The notes under the pieces are model-generated. The model had not been told where the DNA came from, did no database searches, and saw nothing but the letters and a program-made list of their open reading frames with translations. From a virus, in the IMG/VR virus record IMGVR_UViG_3300045738_000450, positions 1 through 43,674 of that record: DNA of 43,674 nucleotides; one strand, written 5' to 3'. A program made the position numbers and the translations under genes. This document shows positions 27,594 to 33,678 of this stretch, piece after piece; position 1 is the stretch's first letter, and every line of letters starts with the position of its first letter.

Positions 27594-28150
27594 CTTCCCT
27601 CCTCCCATTTCTTAGATTTCCTCATGTTATCCTCCGCCCAAAGCGGCTGTAAATTCGTATAGTGGAAGCATGTCTTCTGCTGCTCCACATCGGTCAGGTC
27701 AAAGGAATTACATGGCCTAATATGATCTATATGCCACCCCGTAAATTCATAATTGTCCCAACTCATTCCCGGTTTCCATTGTTTCTCTAAACGCTCCATT
27801 AGCTCCTTAGCAGTACAGCCTAAGTATTCAACGGTGGTCAAAGCCTTCTTCTTCCCAGCGTTTTGTATCAATTTGCTCATTCTTCTTGCTTGTGACCTAT
27901 ACACCCTTACGTGGGGGCGATTCCTATACGCTTTCTTATATTCTTTATTGTATTCAGATTGATACTTAATACGCTTCTCTTTATTTTTTTGATAATACGA
28001 TTGACTATAGCTCTTGTCTTCATGATATGCTTCCGAGCAACACGCCCTACATCTTGATTGTTTCCCACTCTTGAGTGAGTTGTTCATAGCAAACTCCTCC
28101 GTCGCCTTCTCTTCTCCACACCTCCCACATTCCTTGGTTCTAGTTTCCAT
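27590..28150 (-). CDS. HNH endonuclease with N-terminal zinc ribbon (186 aa)
   Basis: The N-terminal C-G-R-C ... C-R-A-C zinc-binding pair (C8, C11, C34, C37) is followed by a Tyr/Lys-rich helix, a DNA-contact-type segment, and the nuclease core W-H-I-D-H-I-R-P-C (about 138-146) with N-L-Q-P-L-W-A-E-D-N (about 166-175). This is the layout of free-standing phage homing HNH enzymes. It stands directly upstream of the dehydratase and may have helped carry it into the late operon (inference). Confidence 0.85.
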   Translation of the reverse strand: METRTKECGRCGEEKATEEFAMNNSLKSGKQSRCRACCSEAYHEDKSYSQSYYQKNKEKRIKYQSEYNKEYKKAYRNRPHVRVYRSQARRMSKLIQNAGKKKALTTVEYLGCTAKELMERLEKQWKPGMSWDNYEFTGWHIDHIRPCNSFDLTDVEQQKTCFHYTNLQPLWAEDNMRKSKKWEEGR

Positions 28151-28151
28151 A

Positions 28152-28937
28152 TTAGTCCTTTACTGTGTCTGGTGTTAAGAACGGTTGATCCACCTGACCA
28201 TCCTCGTATTGATGAAAGGCACTCAGCCTTTCCTTCTCCTTCTCCATAGCAAGTCGCATTTTCTCCATCTCGATTCCATACTGTTGGGTCAAAGCTGGAT
28301 TTTGCATGAGATGAGCGACCCAGCCGGTGAAGCTCTGCTTGGAATCCTCCAGACGCTTTATTCTCTGCTCTCGCGTACCCTTCATCTCCTTGAGCATAGA
28401 ACTCTTCTTGGTCTGTAAGTCCCGGTAATCTCTATTCAGGGATTCCTGAGCGGCACGCAGGGCTGCCACCTGACGTTCAAGGTTGAATATCTCGTCCGTG
28501 TCTTGCTGGTCTACATCTAATGCCCGCGCCTCCTGCACAAGACTCTCAAACGCACTTATTTGATCTATATTGGCTTTGTTCTGCTCCAGACATCGGTTCA
28601 TCAGTAATTCCAGCTTTATTACGTCCACAACCTGCAACTCTTCAGTTGGGAATACGTCATCCTTAAACTGGTTGATAATCCTTCCCCAATGATACTTGAA
28701 CAACTCAAGCTCATCGAAGGTGAACTGTTTATTAAGCTCTACCCAGTAGGGGCGCTCTTCTAATTCATAGGCCGCCTGCTCAAACTCAGAAAGCCCAATC
28801 TTTAACTTCTTTTTAATAAAATTGTCAATGGCTGTAGGATCACGATCCAAATTTGCAGCGATCTCCTCTGCTGGTAATTTATCAGCATTTTGTGTAATAT
28901 AGCGGCCTTCTGCGTTAGATATTCTACCCCTCTTCAT
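28152..28937 (-). CDS. Coiled-coil DNA-binding protein, possible terminase small subunit (261 aa)
   Basis: The N-terminal 50 residues look like a helix-turn-helix (AEEIAANLDRDPTAIDNFIK), the middle is helical, and residues about 125-240 are a strong coiled coil (NLERQVAALRAAQESLNRDY; RLAMEKEKERLSAFH). HTH plus oligomerising coils, upstream of the large terminase by five genes, suit a small terminase, but no diagnostic motif was seen. It could also be a late transcription accessory protein, as it is coupled to the sigma-factor gene. Confidence 0.5.
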   Translation of the reverse strand: MKRGRISNAEGRYITQNADKLPAEEIAANLDRDPTAIDNFIKKKLKIGLSEFEQAAYELEERPYWVELNKQFTFDELELFKYHWGRIINQFKDDVFPTEELQVVDVIKLELLMNRCLEQNKANIDQISAFESLVQEARALDVDQQDTDEIFNLERQVAALRAAQESLNRDYRDLQTKKSSMLKEMKGTREQRIKRLEDSKQSFTGWVAHLMQNPALTQQYGIEMEKMRLAMEKEKERLSAFHQYEDGQVDQPFLTPDTVKD

Positions 28938-29424
28938 AGCCGTGTTCCCCTAGTATTGTTTGGACGATAAATAGTACTTCTTCTTTACGTTTCTTGGGTA
29001 CATATACGTCGTGAATTATTTTAAGGTAGTCTGACCTATACTGGGCAGGGAGTTTGATATCGAGAACACTGGTCATTTGCTTGTAGTCCATATCTTCGAT
29101 ATATTCTTCACGGCAGTCCAGTAAGTATTCTTCATTTGTAAGTTGTCCGGGCTTAACTATCTTGGCTTTTTCCGCTTCGTCCGCTGTGAAGTGATTATCT
29201 CTAATGAAGTTCTTAAGACGGTTAGAGAGGTGGACTGAGAGGAAGTTTTCTAGTGGTCTTTCTTCATCATAGCGTGGAAGTGCTTCCATGCAGATAATAA
29301 AGGCTTCTTGTTTTAAATCATCCCGTTCGTAACCGTGAAATTGGTATTTGGGGGCGATTCTATCAACAACTATCTGAATTTGCCTAACTACTTGTTCTTT
29401 CGTCATGTTAGATGGTATATGCAC
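28924..29424 (-). CDS. Phage RNA polymerase sigma factor, gp55-like (166 aa)
   Basis: Residues about 31-78 match sigma-70 region 2: Y-E-R-D-D-L-K-Q-E-A-F-I-I-C-M-E-A-L, R-Y-D-E-E-R-P-L-E-N-F-L, and S-N-R-L-K-N-F-I-R-D-N. There is no clear region 4, and the length is near T4 gp55 (185 aa), the late sigma factor. The start is placed at GTG 29424, which overlaps the upstream stop as TAGTG and follows GAGGAGG; an ATG at 29406 also exists. It probably directs host RNA polymerase to late promoters, for which GTGTATAATAA is the candidate here. Confidence 0.75.
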   Translation of the reverse strand: MHIPSNMTKEQVVRQIQIVVDRIAPKYQFHGYERDDLKQEAFIICMEALPRYDEERPLENFLSVHLSNRLKNFIRDNHFTADEAEKAKIVKPGQLTNEEYLLDCREEYIEDMDYKQMTSVLDIKLPAQYRSDYLKIIHDVYVPKKRKEEVLFIVQTILGEHGYEEG

Positions 29425-30215
29425 TACTCCTCCTCTTCTGAAAAGGAGAGGGTTTTCCATGATGTTCCATCGTAAAACTCAAGAGAGTGGGTTTCAGTGT
29501 TATATATGATGGTGCCTTGTTGCGCTGGCGGCTTTTCGTCGCTTGTGTAGTGGTCGGGCATTAGGCGAATATAGGGAGCAGACACAAAAGAGTTTTTGCG
29601 AGATAGGTCTAGTCTTCTTGTCTTTAGGGTTAATTGTTTTTGTGCCTTTTGGAGTGAGTCAATCAGCGCTTCGTCAAAATCAATTATTTCCCTGAGTTCT
29701 TGCTTGTCAATAGATTGAACAATATCGTCTTTTCTTCCTAAGAGGGTGTTTTCCTCAAGTGTTACGGGCGAGGGGCACCGTGATTCAATTGATGCTAGGA
29801 CAGAATATGGGGGCGCTAGTGCTTCGCTGAGAGAGAGAGGAAGCGTAGAATAAACCCGGAGATAGCTATCTGGACTAAACTTTACGGGTTTTTGGCCAAT
29901 TCTGTAGAGATTATCATCATCTGGGGTTCCAAATGAGAGAGGAAGGTCTCTCTGTAAGAAGGTTTCTCCATCACTGTCGTATATGAAGCCTATTCCGCGT
30001 TCATATTTTATGACAAAGCCCCCTGAAACCTCTTGTAAGAGGTACAGGAACCTATGATCGTAGCCAATTACGTTTTTTATCAGGGAGTCTTCAGAAGCAT
30101 CGTCTATATTGTAGTCGTTGTTGTCTTCCAGTACTTTGTAGCCACCCAAGCGAACAGTCTGGCGGTCTACTGGCAGCGCACCCTCGAACGCTCCCTGTTT
30201 AAATTTATTCTGCAT
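29424..30215 (-). CDS. Virion-like protein of unknown role (263 aa)
   Basis: Not firmly recognised. The C-terminus (GTIIYNTETHSLEFYDGTSW) is the G-T-I-x-Y-N-T ... Y-D-G-T-S-W motif found in phage structural and fibre proteins. The N-terminal half is beta-rich and includes GFVIKYERGIGFIYDSDGE; a helical segment lies at about 165-190. It overlaps the 50-aa gene by 11 bases and the sigma gene by one, so it is part of the first late cistrons. Confidence 0.6.
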   Translation of the reverse strand: MQNKFKQGAFEGALPVDRQTVRLGGYKVLEDNNDYNIDDASEDSLIKNVIGYDHRFLYLLQEVSGGFVIKYERGIGFIYDSDGETFLQRDLPLSFGTPDDDNLYRIGQKPVKFSPDSYLRVYSTLPLSLSEALAPPYSVLASIESRCPSPVTLEENTLLGRKDDIVQSIDKQELREIIDFDEALIDSLQKAQKQLTLKTRRLDLSRKNSFVSAPYIRLMPDHYTSDEKPPAQQGTIIYNTETHSLEFYDGTSWKTLSFSEEEE

Positions 30216-30357
30216 CCGCTTCAGCTTCTTTCTCGGCCAGAAGCTCTGCCAAGCTCTTATCTTCAGCCTCTAGATCTTCCAGTACTTCTTCTTCCAACTC
30301 AGCGGCAGCTTTACAGCTCATCTTAGAGGATATTTTGTGACTTTTCTTCTCTTTCAT
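30205..30357 (-). CDS. Small acidic helical protein (50 aa), first gene of late operon
   Basis: Frame starts at ATG 30357 and ends at TAA 30205. It begins basic (M-K-E-K-K-S-H-K) and then is almost entirely Glu/Ala/Leu (AELEEEVLEDLEAEDKSLAE), so a single charged helix. It overlaps the next gene by 11 bases, which indicates coupling. A late-promoter motif lies 44 bp upstream. Function unknown. Confidence 0.55.
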   Translation of the reverse strand: MKEKKSHKISSKMSCKAAAELEEEVLEDLEAEDKSLAELLAEKEAEADAE

Positions 30358-30400
30358 TGCTATGTGCCCCAATCCGATTGTTTTACTAGTAGTCTAACTG

Positions 30401-30413
30401 TATTATTATACAC
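30401..30413 (-). promoter_or_regulatory. Candidate late promoter for the main leftward operon
   Basis: The minus strand reads GTGTATAATAATA, 44 bp upstream of the first leftward gene. It is the best example of the late motif and faces away from the rightward small-gene region. Confidence 0.6.
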
Positions 30414-30582
30414 CCTAAATCAGTAAAAAGCACAAATTAGTGGCAGAAAGCAGGCGAAAGGCGCTAAGGGGGAGGTTTGGGTAATACATATGTTTGGATG
30501 AGTTCGGGTTGCGTTTGAAGCACCCCGGAATAAACAGCATAAGCAAGTAGTCTTTATTCTGAAGATAAAAGTGGGTGGGTCT

Positions 30583-30638
30583 GGGGTGATTTTCTAGGGG
30601 GTGATTTTCTGATCAGAAAAACAGGGGGGCGATTTTCT
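30583..30638. repeat. Three direct repeats and palindrome in divergent control region
   Basis: GGGGTGATTTTCT occurs at 30583-30595 and 30598-30610 and as GGGGCGATTTTCT at 30626-30638. A palindrome TTTTCTGATCAGAAAA (30605-30620) overlaps the second copy. The array lies 33 bp upstream of the first rightward promoter and about 170 bp from the leftward one. The 30358-30744 stretch has no gene. Likely a regulator-binding array. Confidence 0.6.
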
Positions 30639-30670
30639 GGCTTTTTTTTGATTTTTTCTCAAGATTGCTA

Positions 30671-30699
30671 TTGACAAATGACGATAATATATATATACT
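30671..30699 (+). promoter_or_regulatory. Sigma-70 promoter, first rightward gene
   Basis: TTGACA (30671-30676), 17-bp spacer containing ACGATAAT, TATACT (30694-30699). The expected start site falls on the ATG at 30706. Confidence 0.85.
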
Positions 30700-30744
30700 A
30701 AGAGCATGACAAACAACAACAACAACAACAACAAGGAAAACAAA

Positions 30745-30891
30745 ATGTCAAACTTAGATAAACTTATCAATTACTTCATGCTTCGCGGACATAGCTGGAT
30801 TAACAGCGTTAAACTTGCTAAGTCTACATTGACTATCATTGAGAATGGTGATACTCTACGACTAAGAGCATCTAGTACACGCGATGCCTAA
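30745..30891 (+). CDS. Small paralogous protein A1 (48 aa)
   Basis: Unrecognised. ATG 30745 is preceded by AAGGAAAACAAA. Sequence pattern SNLDKLINYFMLRGHSWINS, then V-K-L-A-K-S-T-L, then R-L-R-A. The next gene is a clear tandem paralogue with the same frame of conserved residues. An in-frame ATG at 30706, at the predicted transcription start, would add 13 residues (M-T-N then six more Asn, K-E-N-K). Likely an early host-takeover peptide (inference). Confidence 0.7.
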   Translation: MSNLDKLINYFMLRGHSWINSVKLAKSTLTIIENGDTLRLRASSTRDA

Positions 30892-30922
30892 CAAATAACT
30901 TCACAAAATAGCCGTATTGCTA

Positions 30923-30951
30923 TTGACACAACATCCAATATAGTATATAAT
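30923..30951 (+). promoter_or_regulatory. Sigma-70 promoter
   Basis: TTGACA (30923-30928), 17 bp, TATAAT (30946-30951). The ATG at 30958 is 7 nt after the -10 box. Preceded by ACTTCACAAAATAGCCG, also found before the promoter at 32629. Confidence 0.9.
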
Positions 30952-30996
30952 ACAACCATGACAAACAACAATAACAATACTCGAAAGGTAAACTCA

Positions 30997-31143
30997 ATGT
31001 CAAACTTAGATAAACTTATTAATACTTTTATGAAACGTGGACATAGCTGGTCTGAAAGCGTTCGGCTTGCTAAGAGTACTTTACAGATTTGCGAGAGTGG
31101 TCATACTGTACGACTAAGAGCATTCGTGAGAGTTGACGACTAA
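30997..31143 (+). CDS. Small paralogous protein A2 (48 aa)
   Basis: Tandem paralogue of the protein at 30745: same M-S-N-L-D-K-L-I-N start, R-G-H-S-W, L-A-K-S-T-L and R-L-R-A. ATG 30997 follows CGAAAGGTAAACTCA. An in-frame ATG at 30958 (39 nt upstream, at the transcription start) would add M-T-N-N-N-N-N-T-R-K-V-N-S. Function unknown; duplication with divergence suggests selection. Confidence 0.7.
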   Translation: MSNLDKLINTFMKRGHSWSESVRLAKSTLQICESGHTVRLRAFVRVDD

Positions 31144-31156
31144 GCTATATCGCCGT

Positions 31157-31248
31157 TCAACTGGAGTCGCAAGACTAGGTTTAAGAGACACTGAATGAAC
31201 TACTACTCAACTGGAGTCGAGAGACTAGGTTTAAGAGATACTGAATGA
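31157..31248 (+). repeat. Two copies of 42-bp repeat
   Basis: Two direct copies, 31157-31198 and 31207-31248, beginning TCAACTGGAGTCG and ending ACTGAATGA, with about 93% identity. A related pair with the core TTAAGAG...ACTGAA is at 36416-36492. They lie just downstream of the second gene and upstream of a hairpin element. Function unknown; perhaps 3' end signals. Confidence 0.75.
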
Positions 31249-31254
31249 GTGGCG

Positions 31255-31330
31255 AAAAAAGGCCGGGGCGTTTTTCTCCGTAAGTCCTTTGATAGCAATG
31301 GGTTACAACTACTTTCCCTTTTTTCTATTT
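31255..31330 (+). terminator. Double-hairpin intergenic element, copy 1
   Basis: AAAAAAGGCCGGGGCG then a T5 loop and CTCCG, followed by a second hairpin (GTAAGTCCTTT ... GGTTAC, weak here) and a T-rich tract ACTTTCCCTTTTTTC. A promoter follows at once. Same order as copies at 32200, 36983, 37992 and 43512. Confidence 0.55.
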
Positions 31331-31346
31331 TATGTGGAGATAGGGG

Positions 31347-31375
31347 TTGACAAATGCCGATAATATAAGTATAAT
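31347..31375 (+). promoter_or_regulatory. Sigma-70 promoter with conserved spacer
   Basis: TTGACA (31347-31352), 17-bp spacer with ATGCCGATAAT, TATAAT (31370-31375). ATG at 31382, 7 nt after the -10. Confidence 0.9.
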
Positions 31376-31399
31376 GGGAGCATGACAAGGAAAGACATA

Positions 31400-31519
31400 A
31401 TGAACATCAAAGCATTTCTAAACTACATCAACTATAGCACTGTTTGCCCTAGCAGGATTCATCCTATGCGATGGAATGCCATGCTCATCATGGCTAAGAA
31501 AATGGGATATATTTCCTAA
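31400..31519 (+). CDS. Small hypothetical protein (39 aa)
   Basis: ATG 31400 follows AAGGAAAGACATA; an in-frame ATG at 31382 on the predicted start site would add M-T-R-K-D-I. The product starts N-I-K-A-F-L-N-Y-I-N-Y and is Met-rich with several basic residues. Unrecognised. It stands alone between two promoters. Confidence 0.5.
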   Translation: MNIKAFLNYINYSTVCPSRIHPMRWNAMLIMAKKMGYIS

Positions 31520-31536
31520 TAATGCCCTGATTGGGC

Positions 31537-31565
31537 TTGACAAATTGGTCAACTTAGTATATAAT
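31537..31565 (+). promoter_or_regulatory. Sigma-70 promoter
   Basis: TTGACA (31537-31542), 17 bp ending in CAACTTAGTA, TATAAT (31560-31565). ATG at 31572, 7 nt after the -10. Spacer of the second class (CCAACTTAGT type). Confidence 0.88.
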
Positions 31566-31607
31566 ACAAGCATGAAAAACAAAAACACTTTAACGAAAGA
31601 AAAGAAA

Positions 31608-31940
31608 ATGACTTTTAAGATTCACGAAAACGATTACAATAGAGCTTTAACTCTTTACACTAGACTCCATGAGAATGGTATCGAAGTATGGATGAAGTTA
31701 AACACCAATGACATGAGCGATTGCCAATGGCGATTCGTTGATAGTCCATCACCGCATATCTTCGGTACGATGGCTCACCCACTACACAATGGTGGTGTAG
31801 GTGCTTTGATTAATGACTTGCTCACAGCGTGTTACAATCATGGTATCATGAAGCGTCCCGTTCGCATGGGTACACGTAATCACATGCGTCTATCATGCGA
31901 TGCTAATGGTAAGCAGTGGACTACTGCCAATGGTGGTTGA
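31608..31940 (+). CDS. Hypothetical protein, RNH-x-RLS family (110 aa)
   Basis: ATG 31608 is preceded by CGAAAGAAAAGAAA; an in-frame ATG at 31572 would add 12 residues (M-K-N-K-N-T ...). Unrecognised fold. The C-terminal third (G-G-V-G-A-L-I ... R-N-H-M-R-L-S ... W-T-T-A-N-G-G) is clearly related to the protein at 35380 (G-G-I-G-A-L ... R-N-H-V-R-L-S ... W-T-T-S-N-G-G). So these are diverged paralogues. The conserved W, N and G residues suggest a real small domain. Confidence 0.75.
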   Translation: MTFKIHENDYNRALTLYTRLHENGIEVWMKLNTNDMSDCQWRFVDSPSPHIFGTMAHPLHNGGVGALINDLLTACYNHGIMKRPVRMGTRNHMRLSCDANGKQWTTANGG

Positions 31941-31941
31941 T

Positions 31942-31992
31942 ATGGGTTTACTGTTTGCTGTTACTGTTATCGTGTTGGCTATCTTAGATTAG
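31942..31992 (+). CDS. Possible 16-aa hydrophobic peptide
   Basis: ATG 31942 begins 1 nt after the upstream TGA and encodes M-G-L-L-F-A-V-T-V-I-V-L-A-I-L-D, a perfect membrane-helix composition. There is only a weak GGTGG ribosome site. Other genes nearby encode similar single-helix peptides, which supports it. Low confidence because of length. Confidence 0.3.
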   Translation: MGLLFAVTVIVLAILD

Positions 31993-32001
31993 GAAAACGA
32001 A

Positions 32002-32091
32002 ATGAGCGATGAGTTTATTATGTACGTTGCAGTGCCATTGATACTGTTGATTGCCTCTTACCCATTCAGGGATAGGAGCAGCAGGCAGTAG
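32002..32091 (+). CDS. Small single-helix membrane protein (29 aa)
   Basis: ATG 32002 follows AGGAAAACGAA, the standard ribosome site of this region. Product: short acidic N-terminus (M-S-D-E), hydrophobic stretch FIMYVAVPLILLIASY, then a basic tail (R-D-R-S-S-R-Q). One membrane helix with a positive C-terminus. Function unknown; one of at least seven such peptides in this region. Confidence 0.5.
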   Translation: MSDEFIMYVAVPLILLIASYPFRDRSSRQ

Positions 32092-32190
32092 TCTTACCCT
32101 ATCCAATCCCCTAGTGGGCAGTAGGTGGTGGGGCAGCAGGTGGTGGTCTCACCCTATCCAATCCCCTAGTGGTCGGTAGGCAGTAGGGGC
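32081..32190 (+). repeat. Duplicated 50-bp intergenic repeat
   Basis: Two direct copies, about 32081-32125 and 32133-32190, sharing ACCCTATCCAATCCCCTAGT and GG(C/T)(A/C)GTAGG. A third copy lies at 33344-33402. All stand just before a double-hairpin element. Confidence 0.7.
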
Positions 32191-32199
32191 GGTGCGTAG

Positions 32200-32272
32200 A
32201 AAAAGGCCGGGGCGTTTTTCGCCGTAAGTCCTTTGGTAGCAACGATTTACAACTATTTTGCTTTTTTTGGGG
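32200..32272 (+). terminator. Double-hairpin intergenic element, copy 2
   Basis: AAAAAGGCCGGGGCG, T-loop, CGCCG; then GTAAGTCCTTT ... ATTTAC and a T-rich tract (TATTTTGCTTTTTTT). Followed by ACGCCGATAATATATG, a degenerate copy of the promoter spacer without a good -35. Confidence 0.6.
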
Positions 32273-32378
32273 TTTTGACTGGATTTCGACCACCTAAAAC
32301 GCCGATAATATATGTAGAGAGGGAGAGAATAGACAATAAAAAACATGCAAAAAACTTTACAAAATAACGAAACTGCTC

Positions 32379-32407
32379 TTGACAAAACGTCCAACTTAGT
32401 TTATAAT
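32379..32407 (+). promoter_or_regulatory. Sigma-70 promoter
   Basis: TTGACA (32379-32384), 17 bp with CCAACTTAGT, TATAAT (32402-32407). ATG at 32414, 7 nt after the -10. Confidence 0.88.
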
Positions 32408-32449
32408 ACAGACATGAGAAACAACAACAACACCAACGAAAGCAATGAA

Positions 32450-32617
32450 ATGAAAACCACTAAATCCATTAGTACAACAATCACCTATCGTGAATGGCTC
32501 ATAGCTCGTAATGAGGGACTGACCCGCGCTGATAAGAAACGAGCTGCAAGAGCTTACATCGTAAAAGAAAACGAAATAATGGCGGCTAGAAAAGCTGCAA
32601 AAAACTTCACAAAATAG
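32450..32617 (+). CDS. Small basic helical protein (55 aa)
   Basis: ATG 32450; an in-frame ATG at 32414 on the predicted start site would add 12 residues (M-R-N-N-N-N-T-N-E-S-N-E). Product rich in Arg/Lys/Ala with E-W-L-I-A-R-N-E-G-L-T-R-A-D-K-K-R-A-A-R, a charged amphipathic helix, and ends K-A-A-K-N-F-T-K. It could bind nucleic acid; that is a guess from composition. The end of the gene forms part of the promoter block of the next gene. Confidence 0.6.
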   Translation: MKTTKSISTTITYREWLIARNEGLTRADKKRAARAYIVKENEIMAARKAAKNFTK

Positions 32618-32628
32618 CCGTATTGCTA

Positions 32629-32657
32629 TTGACAAAACGACCAACTTAGTATATAAT
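32629..32657 (+). promoter_or_regulatory. Sigma-70 promoter
   Basis: TTGACA (32629-32634), 17 bp with CCAACTTAGT, TATAAT (32652-32657). ATG at 32664, 7 nt after the -10. Confidence 0.88.
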
Positions 32658-32702
32658 ACAGACATGACAAACAACAATAACACTTCAATGAAAGAAAAGA
32701 AA

Positions 32703-33011
32703 ATGACTTTTACAAAATACAATACAAACGTAAATCACCTTACCACCCATGAAATGGTTGCTAGTAAAATCGAAAACGGTTTGACTAACGAATTGCAAAT
32801 CATTTGTAAGATTGGTAATATCTTACGAGATATGGGTAAGTCCCCTACTCAAGTTAATTACCTTATGAGCGTTGATAGTGATTTCATCACTGACGTTCTA
32901 AGTTGTTACGATAGCGATAACGAGAACCTTCCTCCGTTTGATAACTTCCATCCTCTTAATGCTACTAAGATTAGCCCACGTTGGGCCGATGGTAGTAAGA
33001 GAACCAGTTAG
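32703..33011 (+). CDS. Paralogous protein B1 (102 aa)
   Basis: ATG 32703 follows GAAAGAAAAGAAA; in-frame ATG 32664 would add 13 residues (M-T-N-N-N-N-T-S-M-K-E-K-K). The first 70 residues (MTFTKYNTNVNHLTTHEMVA; I-L-R-D-M-G-K; Q-V-N-Y-L) are about 75% identical to the protein at 33679; the C-terminal 35 residues here are extra. Mostly helical with Q-V-N-Y-L and D-F-I-T-D-V-L, perhaps a small DNA-binding fold, but unrecognised. Confidence 0.7.
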   Translation: MTFTKYNTNVNHLTTHEMVASKIENGLTNELQIICKIGNILRDMGKSPTQVNYLMSVDSDFITDVLSCYDSDNENLPPFDNFHPLNATKISPRWADGSKRTS

Positions 33012-33100
33012 GGTTAAACCCGCAAGCCTTGCCCTAGTCGCAAGCATAGTTTACGGTCTATTCCAAAACCGTTTTCGATACAACTACTTTTTAGAAAGAA
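33011..33100 (+). repeat. GGGTTAAACCC gene-end element, copy A
   Basis: Starts at the stop codon: GGGTTAAACCC, then CGCAAGCCTTGCCC, AGTCGCAAGCATAG, TTTACGG and TATTCCAAAACCG. Three other copies (33888, 35289, 36509) keep these blocks. The 11-bp opening is a perfect palindromic hairpin. Ends just before the ribosome site of the 40-aa gene. Confidence 0.75.
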
Positions 33101-33101
33101 A

Positions 33102-33224
33102 ATGAAAATGAAAAACGAAACTAAGGAAACGCTTGTTGAACTTGCGATTCTCACCAGTGGTGTTCTTGCAGTAATTGTAACTACTATTGTGTTCGGTTGG
33201 ATTCTCGCCAGCTCGGCCATATAA
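33102..33224 (+). CDS. Small single-helix membrane protein (40 aa)
   Basis: Starts at ATG 33102 or 33108 (MKMKNETKET). The hydrophobic segment VELAILTSGVLAVIVTTIV and W-I-L-A form one membrane helix after a charged N-terminus. Preceded by TTTTTAGAAAGAAA and gene-end element A. No own promoter is visible, so it is read through from 32629. Function unknown. Confidence 0.55.
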   Translation: MKMKNETKETLVELAILTSGVLAVIVTTIVFGWILASSAI

Positions 33225-33235
33225 GGAAAACGAAA

Positions 33236-33334
33236 ATGGACTACAACACAGGTTTACAAATCGCTGGCATGGTCGCCGGTGTGACAGGGCTGTTGATGTT
33301 GCTTGACTTGATTCCATATCGACACAATCGGTAA
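33236..33334 (+). CDS. Small single-helix membrane protein (32 aa)
   Basis: ATG 33236 follows AAGGAAAACGAAA. Product M-D-Y-N-T-G-L-Q then IAGMVAGVTGLLMLLDLI and a basic tail (P-Y-R-H-N-R): one helix, positive end likely inside. Lies 11 bp after the previous membrane peptide, so they are co-expressed. Function unknown. Confidence 0.55.
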   Translation: MDYNTGLQIAGMVAGVTGLLMLLDLIPYRHNR

Positions 33335-33343
33335 ATCGTCCAA

Positions 33344-33402
33344 GCAGCCAGTTGGTGGTCTCGCCCGATCCAATCCGCTAGCGGGGGGTAGGCAGTAGGG
33401 GC
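33344..33402 (+). repeat. Third copy of 50-bp intergenic repeat
   Basis: AGCAGCCAGTTGGTGGTCTC, CGATCCAATCCGCTAG, GGTAGGCAGTAGGGGC: about 80% like 32133-32190. Directly precedes a double-hairpin element, as there. Confidence 0.65.
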
Positions 33403-33403
33403 A

Positions 33404-33457
33404 GAAAAAGGCCCCGGCGTTTTTCGTCGTAAACCCTTACTATCAAAGGACTTAGGG
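33404..33457 (+). terminator. Double-hairpin intergenic element, copy 3
   Basis: AAAAAGGCCCCGGCG, T-loop, CGTCG; second hairpin AAACCCTTAC ... AAAGGACTTAGG. No TTGACA promoter follows; instead the 185-bp upstream block begins. Confidence 0.55.
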
Positions 33458-33460
33458 GCT

Positions 33461-33645
33461 GCCAAACTGACATGACATTATTGCAGCAACTGCCAATCTG
33501 ACAGGCGACAAACCATCACTATGCCAAACCAAAATAAACTTTCTGAGAAATTTTAAGTCGTTACCATACAAGGACTTACGATCGGTTCAAAGACAATTCT
33601 GGGCTGTTTGGCCTGAACGGCACAGTATTCGCACTATATAGTACT
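33461..33645 (+). repeat. 185-bp conserved upstream block, copy 1
   Basis: No gene lies in 33335-33678. This block is about 85% identical to 36115-36302 and partly to 34831-34964: GCCAAACTGACATG, CCAAAATAAACTTTCTGAGA, AATTTTAAGTCGTTAC, TTTGGCCTGA and, at the end, GCACTATATA. It ends at the ATG 33646. It lacks TTGACA; TATATA near 33635-33640 may be the -10 of a different promoter class. Confidence 0.7.
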
Positions 33646-33678
33646 ATGACAAACAATAACACTAACGAAAGAAACAAA

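Noticed and set aside
31476-31571. Extended start (31476) for the 110-aa protein
   Set aside because: It would read through the upstream gene's end and the promoter at 31537.
32345-32449. Extended start of the 55-aa protein at 32345
   Set aside because: The added codons run through the promoter at 32379-32407, so they would not be in the main transcript.
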